DNA of 64,000 bases. Origin: Strix aluco. Lineage: Eukaryota > Chordata > Aves > Strigiformes > Strigidae. Below, piece by piece: positions 51,801-64,000 of this stretch; positions within the stretch are counted from its first letter, which is position 1; each line of letters opens with the position of its first letter. Both the position numbers and the translations under genes were made by a program. Location of the stretch: assembly GCF_031877795.1 (NCBI RefSeq), contig NC_133935.1, positions 53,821,330 to 53,885,329 of the forward strand, in the 5' to 3' direction. Below the pieces are notes generated by a model. That model was given only the letters and a program-made list of their open reading frames with translations, was not told where the DNA came from and did no database searches.

Positions 51801-54800
51801 GAAACGAGGTAATCTCAGCAATGCCACAGAACCAGATCACTCTTTGACACTGTTATTCAAGGAGGGAGGAAAAAGAATCAAAGCTGTAATTCCCATCTTT
51901 GTTTGCTTAGTTGTACCTGTAAGAATCAAAGGCAGAGGAATTGCTGATCCCAGATTCAGCAGTACCATGAAACCAGATAGCTCCACATTGATAACACTGT
52001 TAGATGGGCTAGTGCTATTACCTTTCTTCTGAAGCCACATGTGGTGTCAGACACTCCGACATCCTTCTGGGACAGAACACAGAACTACGGGGTCATTCCT
52101 CTAACACAATATCTGTGTCTTTGCCACTAGTAAGATATTTACAATGAAATACCAATGTAAAGCAAAACACAAATGGGTGTCAGGAGGGAGAACCCTTGGC
52201 AGTGTATTTTTCTTTCTTGTATTATTACAAAGTTCATTCAATTTCTTTAATTTTTACTAATTTTGTATTAAACATTATGAATATGAAAGATGAACATACA
52301 TTACCCATGCTATTCTAGTCTTGGCTTCATTTTTAAAAGAAAACTTCTCTCTGTGACCTGCAATCACTGTAAAATTTAATTGACATATAACTAAAGTACT
52401 GCCTCTTGGTCATATGTTGTTTTTATCCAACAACTCTTAACTCAACTACAGGGATGCTTTAACTACATTGACTAATCCAGTAGAGATTACAAACTAGAAA
52501 TCAAATGGCAAAATTTGAAGGCACTTCATGCAAGTGAAGTAGAAAGGGCATAAAGAAAGATGCTCTTAACCCCATAAGTACTGAAATTCCTTTTGCATTT
52601 TCAGAGAAAATTCTGCCCCAGAAAACCCCATCCCAAAGGAGCAGTTCTGCATGCTCAGAAATATAGGATGCAGCCTTCGTAGTCTTAGCTGCACATGCAA
52701 ATGGGTACCAGAGCACAGCCCACAACAAAGGCAGTGTTTCCACCCAGGAAAAATTAACTGGTGTGTGAGCATTAACTCATTTGCATCAAGTCACTGTGGA
52801 GCACCTCAGCTCACAAGTGGGGAAAATAATATGGAATTTTCAGTAGGTTTTCTATGTTCAGCCATTGTTGGGAAGGGGAGCCAAGGATTTTTGAGCTTCC
52901 TGTTGCATCACTGGCAGAATAAATTTAAGACATAAGGAGGGTTTAGATTGTTCCCAAAAACATCACCCTGGGCATGCATAGAGAGCAGAACAGGGCTTGG
53001 CAGAACTGCTTCGGAAAGGGGTGGACTTGTTTGCCATGTCAGACCCAAGCCTCCTCCAGCTCTTTGATGTTGCAGCCTGTCAGGTAAAATGAGACAGAAA
53101 ACTATGACTATGACATGATATCTAAAGTATAATGAAAAACTGGAAGAAATTAACTTAGACAAAAATAATACATCATTCAGATGTTAGTCCTTTTGGACAC
53201 ACAGTGAATTACTGTGTTAGTTATACATTCCCATGAGCTGATGGACACCAACTTATGAGCCAGTCACAAGTGCTTGAGTATGGAGATAGGGTTCCTTTAA
53301 ACCAGCACCTCAGTGATCTTTGCTGAACTGCAGTAGAACAGAAGGTTGCATACATCCATCTGACAAGCATTATAAACAGCTGAACAATTCTAATGTTGCC
53401 TTTCCCTCTAGTAAAACAGTCAGTTTTAGAGCCACAAGAATAAACTTGACCTCTTCTTTCACACACTAGTAACTAAAGAGATGATCTCCAGAGGGCTCCT
53501 TCCTAGCACTTGCCTTTTTAAGCCCTGTCGTGTGTCAGACTTTGTTGTAGGCTTAAAAAAGTCAAAGTGCAATGTGTGCTGTCTTCCACCAGTCCCTGGT
53601 AGTATTGCCAAGAAACTTAGCAGTTCTTTTATCAACCTGCAGCCTGAAAAATAGGACTCTAAATTTCTATATTGGCCTGCATTGTAAGTGCTTAATATTA
53701 GAAAAAAAGCATTTATGAAATGGCATCCAGCTGTCAGTCCCTTACATTTTCCTTCAGAAACCCTAATTCTCCAAAGTCATATTTGGTGGCAATTTTGTTC
53801 CTTAAATATCAATTTGGAATGGAAGTCTATCAGCTGCATCATCTCACAGTCAGATCAAGGCTGCTTAGAGTATGAGGCACATGAGATTTAAGTGATGTAG
53901 GTAATGCACAAAGCTTCACCAAAGGGTAGAGCAGTACCATCTCATTACAAGATTATTCAGCCTCAATACAGATTTTATAAAAGTCCATCATAACATGAAA
54001 CTAATGGCTATTATTGCTGGCTTGACAGCAGAAAAGTATTAATAGGCAAACCATAGCCTCTGAATACCTGTAGAATATGGAGTCCTAATAACCAAAAAGT
54101 GCTGAGTTTTTTAAAAAGTCAAGGTTCATTAATGGTTGGACATAGATGAGTTATTTCACCTTTAGTAATTTTTTTAGTTAGTTCTTACATTACAAACTTT
54201 AGGGTCTGTGCCCATAAAATTCTGAAATGCTTCATCTCCCAGGACTAGAATCACTTAGGTCTATAACCAGAAGAGGACTCAAGACCTGGCAGATTACACA
54301 TTGTGGTGATCATGGTGCTTTTCTGGAGACACTCAGGCCTCACAGAGAAGGTCTGGCTGCAAACAGCAGGATAAACTGCATGCAGCAGTTTGAAAGAGCT
54401 GTGTCCTAGGGCAGCAAGAGAGGTCAAGTCAGCAAACCTGCCTTGCAGTCACCTGGCAAGCAGACTGAAGACGAGGGAAATATCAGAGTCAGCCTCTTCA
54501 GACTGATGGACATGGACTGTCTTGTCCTTTGTATATCATCTCTTTATAGAGGGATAAGTGGCAGCAGGGAGCCACCAGGCCTGGGGTCCTTCCCATGGAG
54601 GTCGGGGCTCCCAGCACAGCACCACCAGGGTGCCCGGCCCACGGCAGAGGGACAGCACCACCAAACAGGGCACGGTGGAAATAAGTTGTATCAGGCTGTG
54701 GTCAGGGACAGGTTGTGATTTCAACATGGTTTTTGACTGAAGTAAGTCAATCTGGTTTTGACTGAAATCAGGAACTATGACATTTCTTTCCAAAACTGAG

Positions 54801-55400
54801 CAGATGTCGCTCATTAAAGTGTGCAGGCCACAGCTGCTTCTCCTATTTATACAAGAATTCAGTAATTAGACTGTACAGCTAAGATATAGGAGACATCATT
54901 CAGTTGTCTTCTCCCCTTTGAAGGATTTTAGCCTCCTCTGCGTCACTTTCATGGAGGCTGCAAAACTTGAAGGCTTAGGTGTATAGGTTGCCATTGTTTT
55001 TAAAATGAGAATGCAACATGGACAGGTTAAGGGCTGATTTTGTTTAAAGCCAACAGGAGCCAGCAGTGCCAAACACAGGACCTCTCAGCCTGTCAGCCAA
55101 TCAGACTCTGGAATGAAAACAACTCAGGTGGAAATTATATTGTTTCAGAAAAACAGTTTTCTATTAAAAGTTTTGTTTTCTTTTATCAAATGGATAATCA
55201 GCAGATAACCTACAACTCAGCTAAGCAGAAATAGCTTCTGCCATTACTAGACCAAACAGGCATGACAACAGAGTGGGTGGAGGGACTTCCTCTACTGGCT
55301 AAGCCAATAAAACTACATAATATGAACATGGGCTGAAGTGAGAACATCTCATCTCTGGAGATTTCTCCACTCGTGCATGGTTGTCCTTTCTTCACTGCAT
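45846..55400. other. Gene-free stretch with coding-like patches
   Basis: No recognised gene. It contains poly-A at 46496-46515, an unidentified open frame at 46519-47001 with protein-like composition, a 15-bp direct repeat (46459-46473 and 47205-47219) and a block at 49188-50935 with many overlapping open frames on both strands and higher GC. A plus-strand donor (AGG|GTAAGTC at 49401) follows a decent acceptor at about 49187. The GC-rich patch at 54550-54700 gives only spurious frames. Confidence 0.45.
46496..46515 (+). repeat. Poly-A run (20)
   Basis: Uninterrupted run of 20 A followed by TAGAGGAG and another 9-A run. No retroposon body is recognised upstream. Confidence 0.9.
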
Positions 55401-55717
55401 AAGTGCTCCAGCCCCTAACCAGCTTGGGGCTCCTCCACTGAACTTGCTCCAGCTTATTGAGATTCTTTATGTTCTGGATCAGAGCAGGGGAGAACTGGAT
55501 CCAGTATTCTCAATGTGGTCTGAAAACTCACATCCCTCGATCTACTGGCCGTGTCCCTGTTTGTGCAGCCCAGGAGGCTGCTGGCCATCCCTGCTGCCAG
55601 GGCACACGGCTGCCCCACGCTCAGCTGCCTACCAGGGCCCCAGGAGAGATGCTCCCCAGCAGTTCCCCCCAGCCTGGGCTGCTGCAGGGGTGCTTCCTTC
55701 CCGGGTCAGTGCTGGGC
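55401..55717 (-). repeat. CR1 LINE internal fragment (antisense)
   Basis: Antisense piece of the CR1 reverse-transcriptase C-terminal region. Recognisable blocks include 'gtgctccagcccctaacc', 'cttgctccagcttattgag', 'tccagtattctcaatgtgg', 'catccctcgatctactgg', 'tgcagcccaggaggctgctg' and 'agcctgggctgctgcagggg'. The true 3' terminus is missing on the left, so this is a fragment truncated at both ends or a rearranged copy. It is diverged and inactive. Overlapping plus-strand frames at 55381-55766 and the minus frame 55621-55890 are by-products of it. Confidence 0.88.
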
Positions 55718-58700
55718 GTTTCTCCTTTGGTATAGTGTCCATTGTAACTGTCCACTAGATAAATGATTGAAACACACAACGATGAATGAGAGGACTGGAT
55801 TGAAAATTTTGTCTGAATGACTTTACAGTGACTTCCTGTTTCCCCTGCATTATTTATGAATAACAATATAAACCTGCTGAACAATTCCAAATTTATTAAA
55901 AATAACTAACAGAAATCTATTTCTATGTCTATAAACACTGATTAATTTCTCTATACGTACATATACCTTCATAACAGCCCTCAATTTCATTGAAGCAGCA
56001 CATGAGCAATGCAGTTGGCATGCCAGAATGTGTCACTTCCCCCTTTGTCATATCTAACAAATGTATATGTCATTGGTGGAAGAGCCCCTTGTCCTCCCAT
56101 AGGTGGTGCAGGAAGAGCCCTTCTTCAGGGCTTTGTCACTGCAGTCTTATTTTCCATGTAAGAGCATAATACAGGTTTAGAGAAATTAAAGCCCATTTTC
56201 CACTGTCTTCTACTAAGCCCTGCAAGATCTTCTCAAATCCTAGCTATGCTTTTCCAGAGCTAGGTGATGAAGACTCTATATCTCTTCATAGCACAGCAAG
56301 GTCCCAGACACCACTTTCTGAAGAGTGGTGATCTCAGCCAACATGAGTGCAGTCTTTTCCCTGGACAAATGAGAAAAAAAGCCAGTGACCAAACTTTTGA
56401 ACAATGTTAACCAAACTCAGACCCCACAGACATCTCACTAAGATCCCTTTGAAAGCGTGACATGGGCAAAGGTGTCTCTTCAGCAAATCCTGCTTGGTAT
56501 CACCTGGAAGCACATACTGAACATTGCTAGCAAGTATGTCTTAGATGACATTTGGAAAGAGATAAGTCATTACATGAGAGGAAGGTCAAATATTTAAAAT
56601 TCCACTCAGTCAGAATGAGTCTCCATCTTGTCTGGTATCAGAGATGTCAGCTTAAGAAAAGCTAATTAAAAGCAAAGCAGTTACACAATGTTTCTTTCAA
56701 AAGAACACGTCCCTTTCTAGTAGTTTTGAGTTTAGGAACATGCTTACCTGGAGTTTACATTCAGATCCAGATACTTAACAGGCACTGATGAGCCTCTTAG
56801 TCATGAATTTGTTGTTATTAAGTCATTTATATTCATGTTTTCTGTAGCTTCCTGCTGGAATGTGTTCCACAATTTAACTATGCTTTAGATATGTGAAAAA
56901 ATATTCACCCATAGCATTAATACAGAAACCCATTGTCCACAGTAAAATGAAAATAGATAAGCATAATCTTATTCTGTAATGATATCATTAATATTTTCCT
57001 CCTTTTTATGATGTGGATAACTGTCTGTGTTTTATAATGTTAAAAATGGAAAAATTGGCAGTGAGTGTATAATCTCTGTTGAGTAGCTCTCTTTTATGCT
57101 TGATACAGCATACTAGCATGTTTGTATCTTTCTAGTTGGAAAGCATTATTATGAGAGGCATCCAGATGGAAGAGGGGCTTGTAGTCAACTCACTGGTTGC
57201 CGTGGGCAGCCAATGGTCAAGCAGGGGAGTAACCTGCTGTAAAAGCAGCAAAAAGACACTGGCAGCTCATCACCCACTGCAGACACCGCCCCAAGCTGAA
57301 GCTGCTGAATTGCTCCTATAAATGCAGCACTACTCAAAAAGCACCTGACTTGTTTCCATATCTGGCTTAGATCTGAAAGCAATTTGGCTGCTTTTATGTG
57401 CCACAGACTCTGATAAACATCCTGCAGAAGCTCAGCCAGATTCTGCTTCCCCACCCTATGGGCTTATCAGTGAACTCTCACCAGTTCCTTATCTATTCTG
57501 CTCCAAGCAGTTGACGCGCCTTATAGGGATGCTCAGAGACAACTCAGCCCCAGGTGATTCACCACAGGGTGGGCATATCCACATGATCCCATCCAGGTGA
57601 CTCCCAGCACCCAGGGCTGCCCACAGCAGCAATCCCTTTCATCTCACAGTGTGTGGCACCACCATGTAGGGACACCCCACAACTCTAGCTGAGCTGCTGC
57701 TGCCTGCTGCCGACAGTGCCTGTTGTACCCCATCTGGGCTGGCTCCTTGGAAACACTCAAGCATCTCCCGATGCATGCACAGGCTGGATTTAAGCATTTC
57801 CATTAAGCAGGAGATCTTCATTCCCCATGCAGCAAGTAGCTGGCTGTATATGCTCCCATCAGAAAGATCACGTTCAAACCATTCAAAAAGAGCTAGAGAC
57901 AGAAATTTTCATCTTAGCACCTGGGCCTTCTGCCACTGACTTCTGGCATGGGTTTGGTTTGTTCTGTAGACCTCAGGTGGACCTGAAGAATCAAGGCAAA
58001 TCTGAAGAAAATATGTTTCAGAAATGGTAAGACTGTAAAATGGCCATTTCTGGCAGTTTTTGCATTGTGCACTCAAGATTGTATCACTTAATATATTTCT
58101 AAGTTGTGACAATGAAAAAATTGTCTTTGAAAGACCAATAATTTACTTGGAATAAACAAAATACTAATTTATAAGATAAACTGATGGAACACAACAACCA
58201 ATTTTTAGTTCAGGCACTGACTCAAGCACAGTCTGTGAAGATTTCCCCATCTCACTCAATCCAGACTGCAGACAGAACTTCTAGTTTGCTGAGCCCTGCT
58301 ATTTTCTGGTTTTGCAGCATGTGTGGTTTATTGTTATTTCAAATGGTTTTTGTTAAATATTGAGAATACTGAGACAGAATTTTTTTTCCCGCTGACACAT
58401 GACACATAGTGGTTAAATCTGCTAAAAGGAATGTGTACATACTGTGAGGAATTCAAATGAGGTCAGTGACAGAAGTAAGGGTGAGTGTGCAAAATACATG
58501 CACAAAAAATTGTTGAGCAGTTGTGTTAGTTAAATTATTACACTTACTAGAATGAAAAATGAACCAAGAAGAACTGATCAGAAGAACTGGTGGTTGGTTA
58601 CCACTGTTATTTTCTAGGGTCCTTCTGTTAAATATTCACATGAAAATGAAGTTCAATTCAGCAACTGTTGATTTTTCTTAGGGACAGACCTTTGGTGCCA

Positions 58701-61700
58701 ACTGCACCAAGGGTCTGGGCGTGTTCTTGTGTTCATCAATCTATGTGTGCCTCTCGGTGTCCTGGTATTGGCAGTCTCCACAGGTAGCACAGGGCTGTGC
58801 CATGCATGCAAAAGTGTTTAATTACCTGGCACAGGTCTGGAAGATGGCTCAGCACTTCATCTGGGGACTCAGCAGAGCTAAGCATAGGAGTTTGGCACTC
58901 AAACCAGATCACTGTCAGCATTATGTAGCCTGGGCACATCCTGATGTCTTGTGGTCTTTAACTGATAAAATCTTCTGAGCTTGTCCTTCACATAAATGAG
59001 TATTACCACCGTTTCAGGAGTAAGGCACAGAGGCAAGGGATGGGATTTGGTTGAAACAAAGCTGGCGGCTGAGATAAAATCTGAACAGGGATTCTGTGAG
59101 GGGGTGGTGCTCGTTTTCACTATTTCAGAAACAGTTTCAGCTCTGAGGACAGCTCTGGGCTTGACCTGCCAGGCTGTCCTTCTTCCCTCACTGCTTGAGT
59201 CTTACATGACTGCTTGAGCCTATTATTAAAATTGCAATGCCAGAAGGAGAATTTTAAAAATAATCTTCTGGATATTCATCTTCTTTTTGTCTTTGGATGG
59301 GAGGAAAGATAATGAAAGTACCAGATACAAATTCATTATTCAGCAAAGTGACTGCTACATTATAGAGACCCATGCCAGGGTTTGTGAACCACAATGGAAA
59401 TAAGTGGATGTAGATTCACTTACTCTGTGTTTCCTCAGCATGCTTGGTCACCATCCCAGACCATTACCATTCCACAGGACATAGCAATGATAGTTGTCCT
59501 GCAAGTCTACCTATCTGTATGTAATAAAAGTTTTTATTTTAAGGATTGCAGGACTGATCCAATGGAAACCAGAAGCCTATTTCTTTTCTCTCATAAGTAG
59601 TGCCAGGGAACGAGAAGGAACTGAGCATACCTGAGTAGAAAACAAGAAGTCTAATTCTGTTCGTTGATCAAGCATAGCTTCTCTCTAGGCAAGACAGGGC
59701 TTCCTTATAAGATCACTGGGAGCTTGTGAAATAACCTTTTTACAAAAGACCAAGTAGGGCAGAAACACCACTATCTGCCTGGTGAAATAATAGCATTATT
59801 TTTTTTGTGGTAAATGGCATCAAATCTCAAGGTTAATTTTATCAATAAAATTTTCTTCTGTATTCAGTGAAGTGATTTATTGCATCCTTTAACAACATGA
59901 GTCCCTTAGTCTTGCTTCACGTGCAATGTGTCTTAGTTTTTAGAGTGTTTAGGTAAACAGATCTGGAATTCCTCATTCATATGGTATTAAAAACAACTCT
60001 TCACCTTTTATGAATAAGGATTTTGAAAATGTTGTCTGTGCTCAACTTGTAATGGCCATGTCCCAACCTGAAGTAAGTCTACTGATAGTTTTCAAATAGC
60101 TGATCGAAATGGTCACATCCTAGATTTTGAGAAGTTCACAGAAATCCTATTACCCTCACATAAATAATCAAAGTGTTCTTCACACCCCTATGTATGGTAA
60201 CAGTATTTTTAGTGTAAACAGGTTCCTGGACAACAGGTAAGTACAAATTGTACTCATGTCTTTGCTGTGAAGAGCAAATCGTTAGGACATTACTAGCACA
60301 ACAGTTTATGACTATTACCCCTCCCACTGTGGCCAAAACAACTCTATTGGAAGTTGTGCTGAGAATAACAGTGATTTAGCAGTAGTTAACCCAATTATTT
60401 TTAGTTTGGTGCTAAATATGGAAGTTATAACCCATTTGGTATTCCAGGATGAGCAGGCAAAGTAGTTAAATGTTTTATTATCAAAATCAGAACTGATTTC
60501 CATTTAACACCATTTACTTTTGGTATTTCAATGTGAAAATTAAACAATCTTCATTTCCAATAGACTTGGATGACTTTGGTTGTTTCATTTTCTATGTGCC
60601 ATGTAGATTTGAATCTATCACAGCATAAATCATAGGTGTCTAATATGCTTTTCTCAGGTTTAGAAGACTAATTATCTCTTTAGGCTGTAGTGTAGTCAAC
60701 CATATCTTCTTTGGTCATTTTGCTTATATTAATTTACTATATAAGATTGAGCTTTGTAAAGAAATAATTTGTAATTGAATTGGCACAACAGAAACTGAGT
60801 GTAAAAAAACTTGGCAAAGTCCCCATTTTAGTATATTAATTTTGCCAAGTGAGTTGATAATAAGATTGAACTGGATTTGAAAGATTAGAGAGATTTAGTT
60901 TAGAAGGACATGAAGGTTAGTTCCATACAGTTTTTCAGCTGCTTAAAGGGAGCCAGTATTTGAGTTTTTGTCTGCACTTCTGTGATGAACTCTTTCTATA
61001 ATCTTCTTCTGTGGGGAAAAGGGTGCCAAAATTAAAAAATTAAATAAAAATAGCTGAAGATTTATTTCCATTATCTTTGGATGTTGAAATTGATCCACAC
61101 AGTCCTGAAGTTTATTAACTCAGAAGCTTAAGTGTCAGGGCCTGCCGGACAACTGATCGGGTGACCTACATGCTGCAAGAGCATACTCAGACTGCCCAAC
61201 TTTAGGTATTTTCATTTTATGCTGCAGACTGTATGCAGAGGAACATGGCAAATTTAAATCAAAGGGATCAGTGAGACCCACCTTGTTGCTTCTTTCACTG
61301 ATTTTGCAGAAACTGTTTCTGCTTGTTTTAACTGCAAGGCAGACTGTACAAAGGGTAGAAAATAGAAGTGACTGCCCACAGAAAGAAGTAACTAGGAAAA
61401 GCAGACAAACACAACCCTGATGAAATCAGCAGCCTTCTCAGGCTATCAGGTTTGTCTGTTTGATGGATGATCAAGTCCCATTTGCAGCTTCTAATGCCTG
61501 TTTCATATTTATCATTCATAAATCAAAAAATCTTGGCAAATTCAAATATATCTGCAATTTTGTTAAGACAGATGAAGAAAATCACTTTTCATCTTTGTTT
61601 GTTTTGAGCCACGCTATTATAAGACATTGCGTGAACCCTACTAAAAATGTTTTGCTGTTATTCCATGATTGTATGTTTATATGCCTGCAGTTTTTCTCTG

Positions 61701-62648
61701 CACTTGTGGCACCCAGGTTAAACATTTCTATAATAATCCCAAAACAATGCATGAAAGCAAAGAACCAGATCTATGAGCTCAGTGCATCCAGAAATACAAC
61801 TGACGTGGATGAGACCTTTTTGATCAAAGGTTTTGGGATAGAAATTGTGTAAAGCCATTTCATCATGGCATTTGCTGTCCAGATACTTCCTAGGGTGAAG
61901 ATTTTGTTTGGCTCTTCTAGCAATTTGAACCAGTTAAACGAGCCTGGAAATTCATGCTTGTTTGTGGGTCTTCTGAGGGCCGGTGGCTGTAAGGAGACCT
62001 CCAACAGGGGTTGGATGCTATTCCATGAAAGCTTCATATTCTTCACGGTGTGAAAGAAAACTGATACTTCCCCTTAACAATCAAAATCCAGTTAGGATGG
62101 CAAGAATCAGCCCTGTGTCTTGAAACTAGGAGTAAGTTACTGTAATTGCTTTGTAAGACATTGTTATCTTGCAGAAAGAGGACTAGGTTCTCTGCCTTTC
62201 ACTTTCTCCTGCCCTTCCTTGGCTCTAATTAGAGCAATGCTTTAAGCAGGTATCACCCAGCAGAAACATCTCCTTCTGAAAAGTGGCTGGCATTTCAGTA
62301 AATCTGGATGTTCAGGGAAGAGAAGAAGACTTAGGAGTTCTGGGAGCTGCTAGATAATCAGTCTCTGCCCCCTTTCAGATGCTGCATAAAGATCCTGCCC
62401 TGTTCCCCTGCCAGAACGATGATCCAGGTATGTGTGAGGAGAAGAAACCTGATCTATGGCAGTCAACAGCCTGAGGTGTGGAGGTGTGGAAAGGAGCCCA
62501 TGCAGCAGCTGTGTTTTCCCTCCAGGAGCCTTGGACAACCCTGGCTTTTTCTGCCAGCCCCATGTCCTGGCATGACCCAGCTCAGGGATTGCAGCCATTG
62601 CACAGCCTGGTTCCCACTGGGCAAAGCAGAGCAAGCTTAGTACATTAG
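55718..62648. other. Gene-free stretch
   Basis: No recognised gene. A possible ancient CR1/L3-like antisense fragment is at about 56840-57010. A GC-richer block at 57170-57800 was not recognised. The 130-codon frame at 61460-61852 has no domain and overlaps other frames without splice support. Confidence 0.45.
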
Positions 62649-64000
62649 CTCCCATTTCTCTGTCCAGATGACTGGACCCAAAGCCAAGCAGACTGGAGGG
62701 AACATGTATTTGAGGGAATCCAGCCCCCTCAGCCAGATGATAGAGACTGGGAGAACGACACCCCCGCAATCCAGGAGAGAGTCAGTGACCTGCTACATCA
62801 CACAGACATACACAAGTCTATGGGACCGGATGGGATACACCCAAGAGTGCTGAAGGAGCTGGCTGGGGTGCTCGCCAAGCCACTTTCCATCATTTACCAG
62901 TAGTCCTGGCTGACCGGGGAGGTCCCGACAGATTGGAAATTGGCCAATGTGACGCCCATCTATAAGAAGGGTCGGAAGGATGATCCTGGAAATTACAGGC
63001 CTGTCAGCTTGACTTCGGTACCTGGGAAGCTGATGGAGCAGCTCATCCAGAGTACCATCTTACAACACATGCAGGACAACCAGGGGATCAGGCCCAGTCA
63101 GCATGGGTTTATGAAAGGCAGGTCCTGCTTGACAAACCTGATCTCCTTCTACGACAGAGTGACCTGCTTATTGGATGAGGGAAAGGCTGTGGATGTTGTT
63201 TACCTTGACTTTAGCAAGGCCTTTGACACCGTTTCCCACAGCATTCTCCTGGCGAAACTGTCTGCTCGAGTCTTAGATGATCACACGCTTTGCTGGGTAA
63301 AAAACTGGCTGGATGGCCGGGCCCAAAGAGTTGTGGTGAACGGAGTTAAATCCAGTTGGAGGCCGGTCACGAGTGGTGTCCCCCAGGGCTCGGTTTTGGG
63401 GCCACTCTTGTTTAACATCTTTATTGATGATCTAGACGAGGGGATCAAGTGCACCCTCAGTAAGTTTGCAGACGACACCAAGCTGGGTGGGAGTGTTGAT
63501 CTGCTCAAGGGTAGGGAGGCTCTGCAGAGAGATCTGGGCAGGCTGGAGTGATGGGCTAAGGCCAACTGGATGAGTTTCAATAAGGCCAAATGTCGGGTGT
63601 TGCACTTCGGCCACAACAACCCCCAGCAGCGCTACAGGCTTGGGGAGGAGTGGCTGGAGAGCTGCCAGTCAGAGAGGGACCTGGGGGTGTTGATTGACAG
63701 CCGGCTGAACATGAGCCAGCAGTGTGCCCAGGTGGCCAAGAAGGCCAATGGCATCCTGGCCTGCATCAGAAATAGCGTGGCCAGCAGGGACAGGGAAGTG
63801 ATCTTACCCCTGTACTCGGCACTGGTGAGGCCGCACCTCGATTACTGTGTTCGGTTTTGGGCCCCTCACTACAAAAAGGACATTGAATTACTCGAGCGTG
63901 TCCAGAGAAGGGCAACAAAGCTGGTGAAGGGTCTGGACCACATGTCGTACAAGGAGCGGCTGAGGGAACTGAGGTTGTTTAGTCTGGAGAAGAGGAGGCT
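62649..64000 (+). mobile_element. CR1 LINE, 5'-truncated, continuing past the window end
   Basis: A non-LTR retrotransposon copy on the plus strand carrying the reverse-transcriptase part of CR1 ORF2. The frame is open from 62649 after a TAG at 62646-62648; clear CR1 similarity begins by about 62780 (the HKSMGPDGIHPRVLKELAG block), so the 5' boundary lies between about 62650 and 62780. The endonuclease domain is absent, consistent with the 5' truncation typical of CR1. The 3' end is beyond the window. The frame is kept from 62649 to 64000 with no frameshift, so this is the youngest CR1 here. Confidence 0.95.
62649..64000 (+). pseudogene. CR1 ORF2 reverse transcriptase, broken by two stops (partial)
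   Basis: In the native element this protein copies the LINE RNA into DNA at the nicked target. Visible motifs in order are: the N-terminal finger block [24 protein letters not shown] and [13 protein letters not shown]; palm motif [15 protein letters not shown] with its catalytic aspartate; [20 protein letters not shown]; and the catalytic FADDTKLGG near 63463. The connection region then continues ([53 protein letters not shown]). Stops interrupt the frame at 62901-62903 (TAG) and 63549-63551 (TGA). Both are one transition from a sense codon, typical of decay of methylated or ageing DNA. The longest intact piece (62940-63551) encodes 203 residues with the catalytic core, but the broken protein cannot be functional as a whole. 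Confidence 0.93.

Overview
The window looks like vertebrate nuclear DNA from a bird. The evidence is repeat content: five pieces of CR1, the dominant avian/reptilian LINE, in both orientations, plus two solo LTRs of avian endogenous-retrovirus type, each with a perfect 5-bp target-site duplication. The first LTR resembles ERVL-type LTRs I know from Neoaves, so a neoavian bird is my best guess; this is recalled family knowledge, not a search. Base composition is AT-rich, homopolymer A/T runs are frequent, and there is no sign of operons, ribosome binding sites, tRNA, rRNA or CRISPR.

Layout: 1-520 single-copy sequence; 521-666 CR1 3' end (minus); 667-10477 gene-free sequence; 10478-10997 CR1 (minus); 10998-34513 a long gene-free stretch; 34514-34722 CR1 3' end (plus); 38386-38749 solo LTR 1 (plus); 43074-43917 solo LTR 2 (plus); about 45565-45824 a very long pure AAAAG pentanucleotide array; 55401-55717 CR1 internal fragment (minus); about 62650-64000 a fairly young CR1 on the plus strand with a recognisable reverse transcriptase broken by two stop codons and running off the window end.

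I recognise no host protein-coding gene. The window is either intergenic (gene desert) or lies inside large introns. Almost every long open frame is explained by CR1, LTR or microsatellite sequence, or has no recognisable domain. A few stretches have strong splice-site pairs around open, protein-like frames: 20947-21207 minus, 19587-19670 minus, 39756-39806 minus and 36434-36635 plus. Two further stretches, 46519-47001 and 49188-50935, look coding-like but unidentified. These are reported as findings, not gene calls, because such combinations are expected a few times by chance in 64 kb. I found no convincing undescribed biological system. The best-supported observations are the two dated insertion scars, the internal duplication in LTR 2, the long AAAAG array and a perfect 24-bp AT-rich palindrome at 41632-41655.
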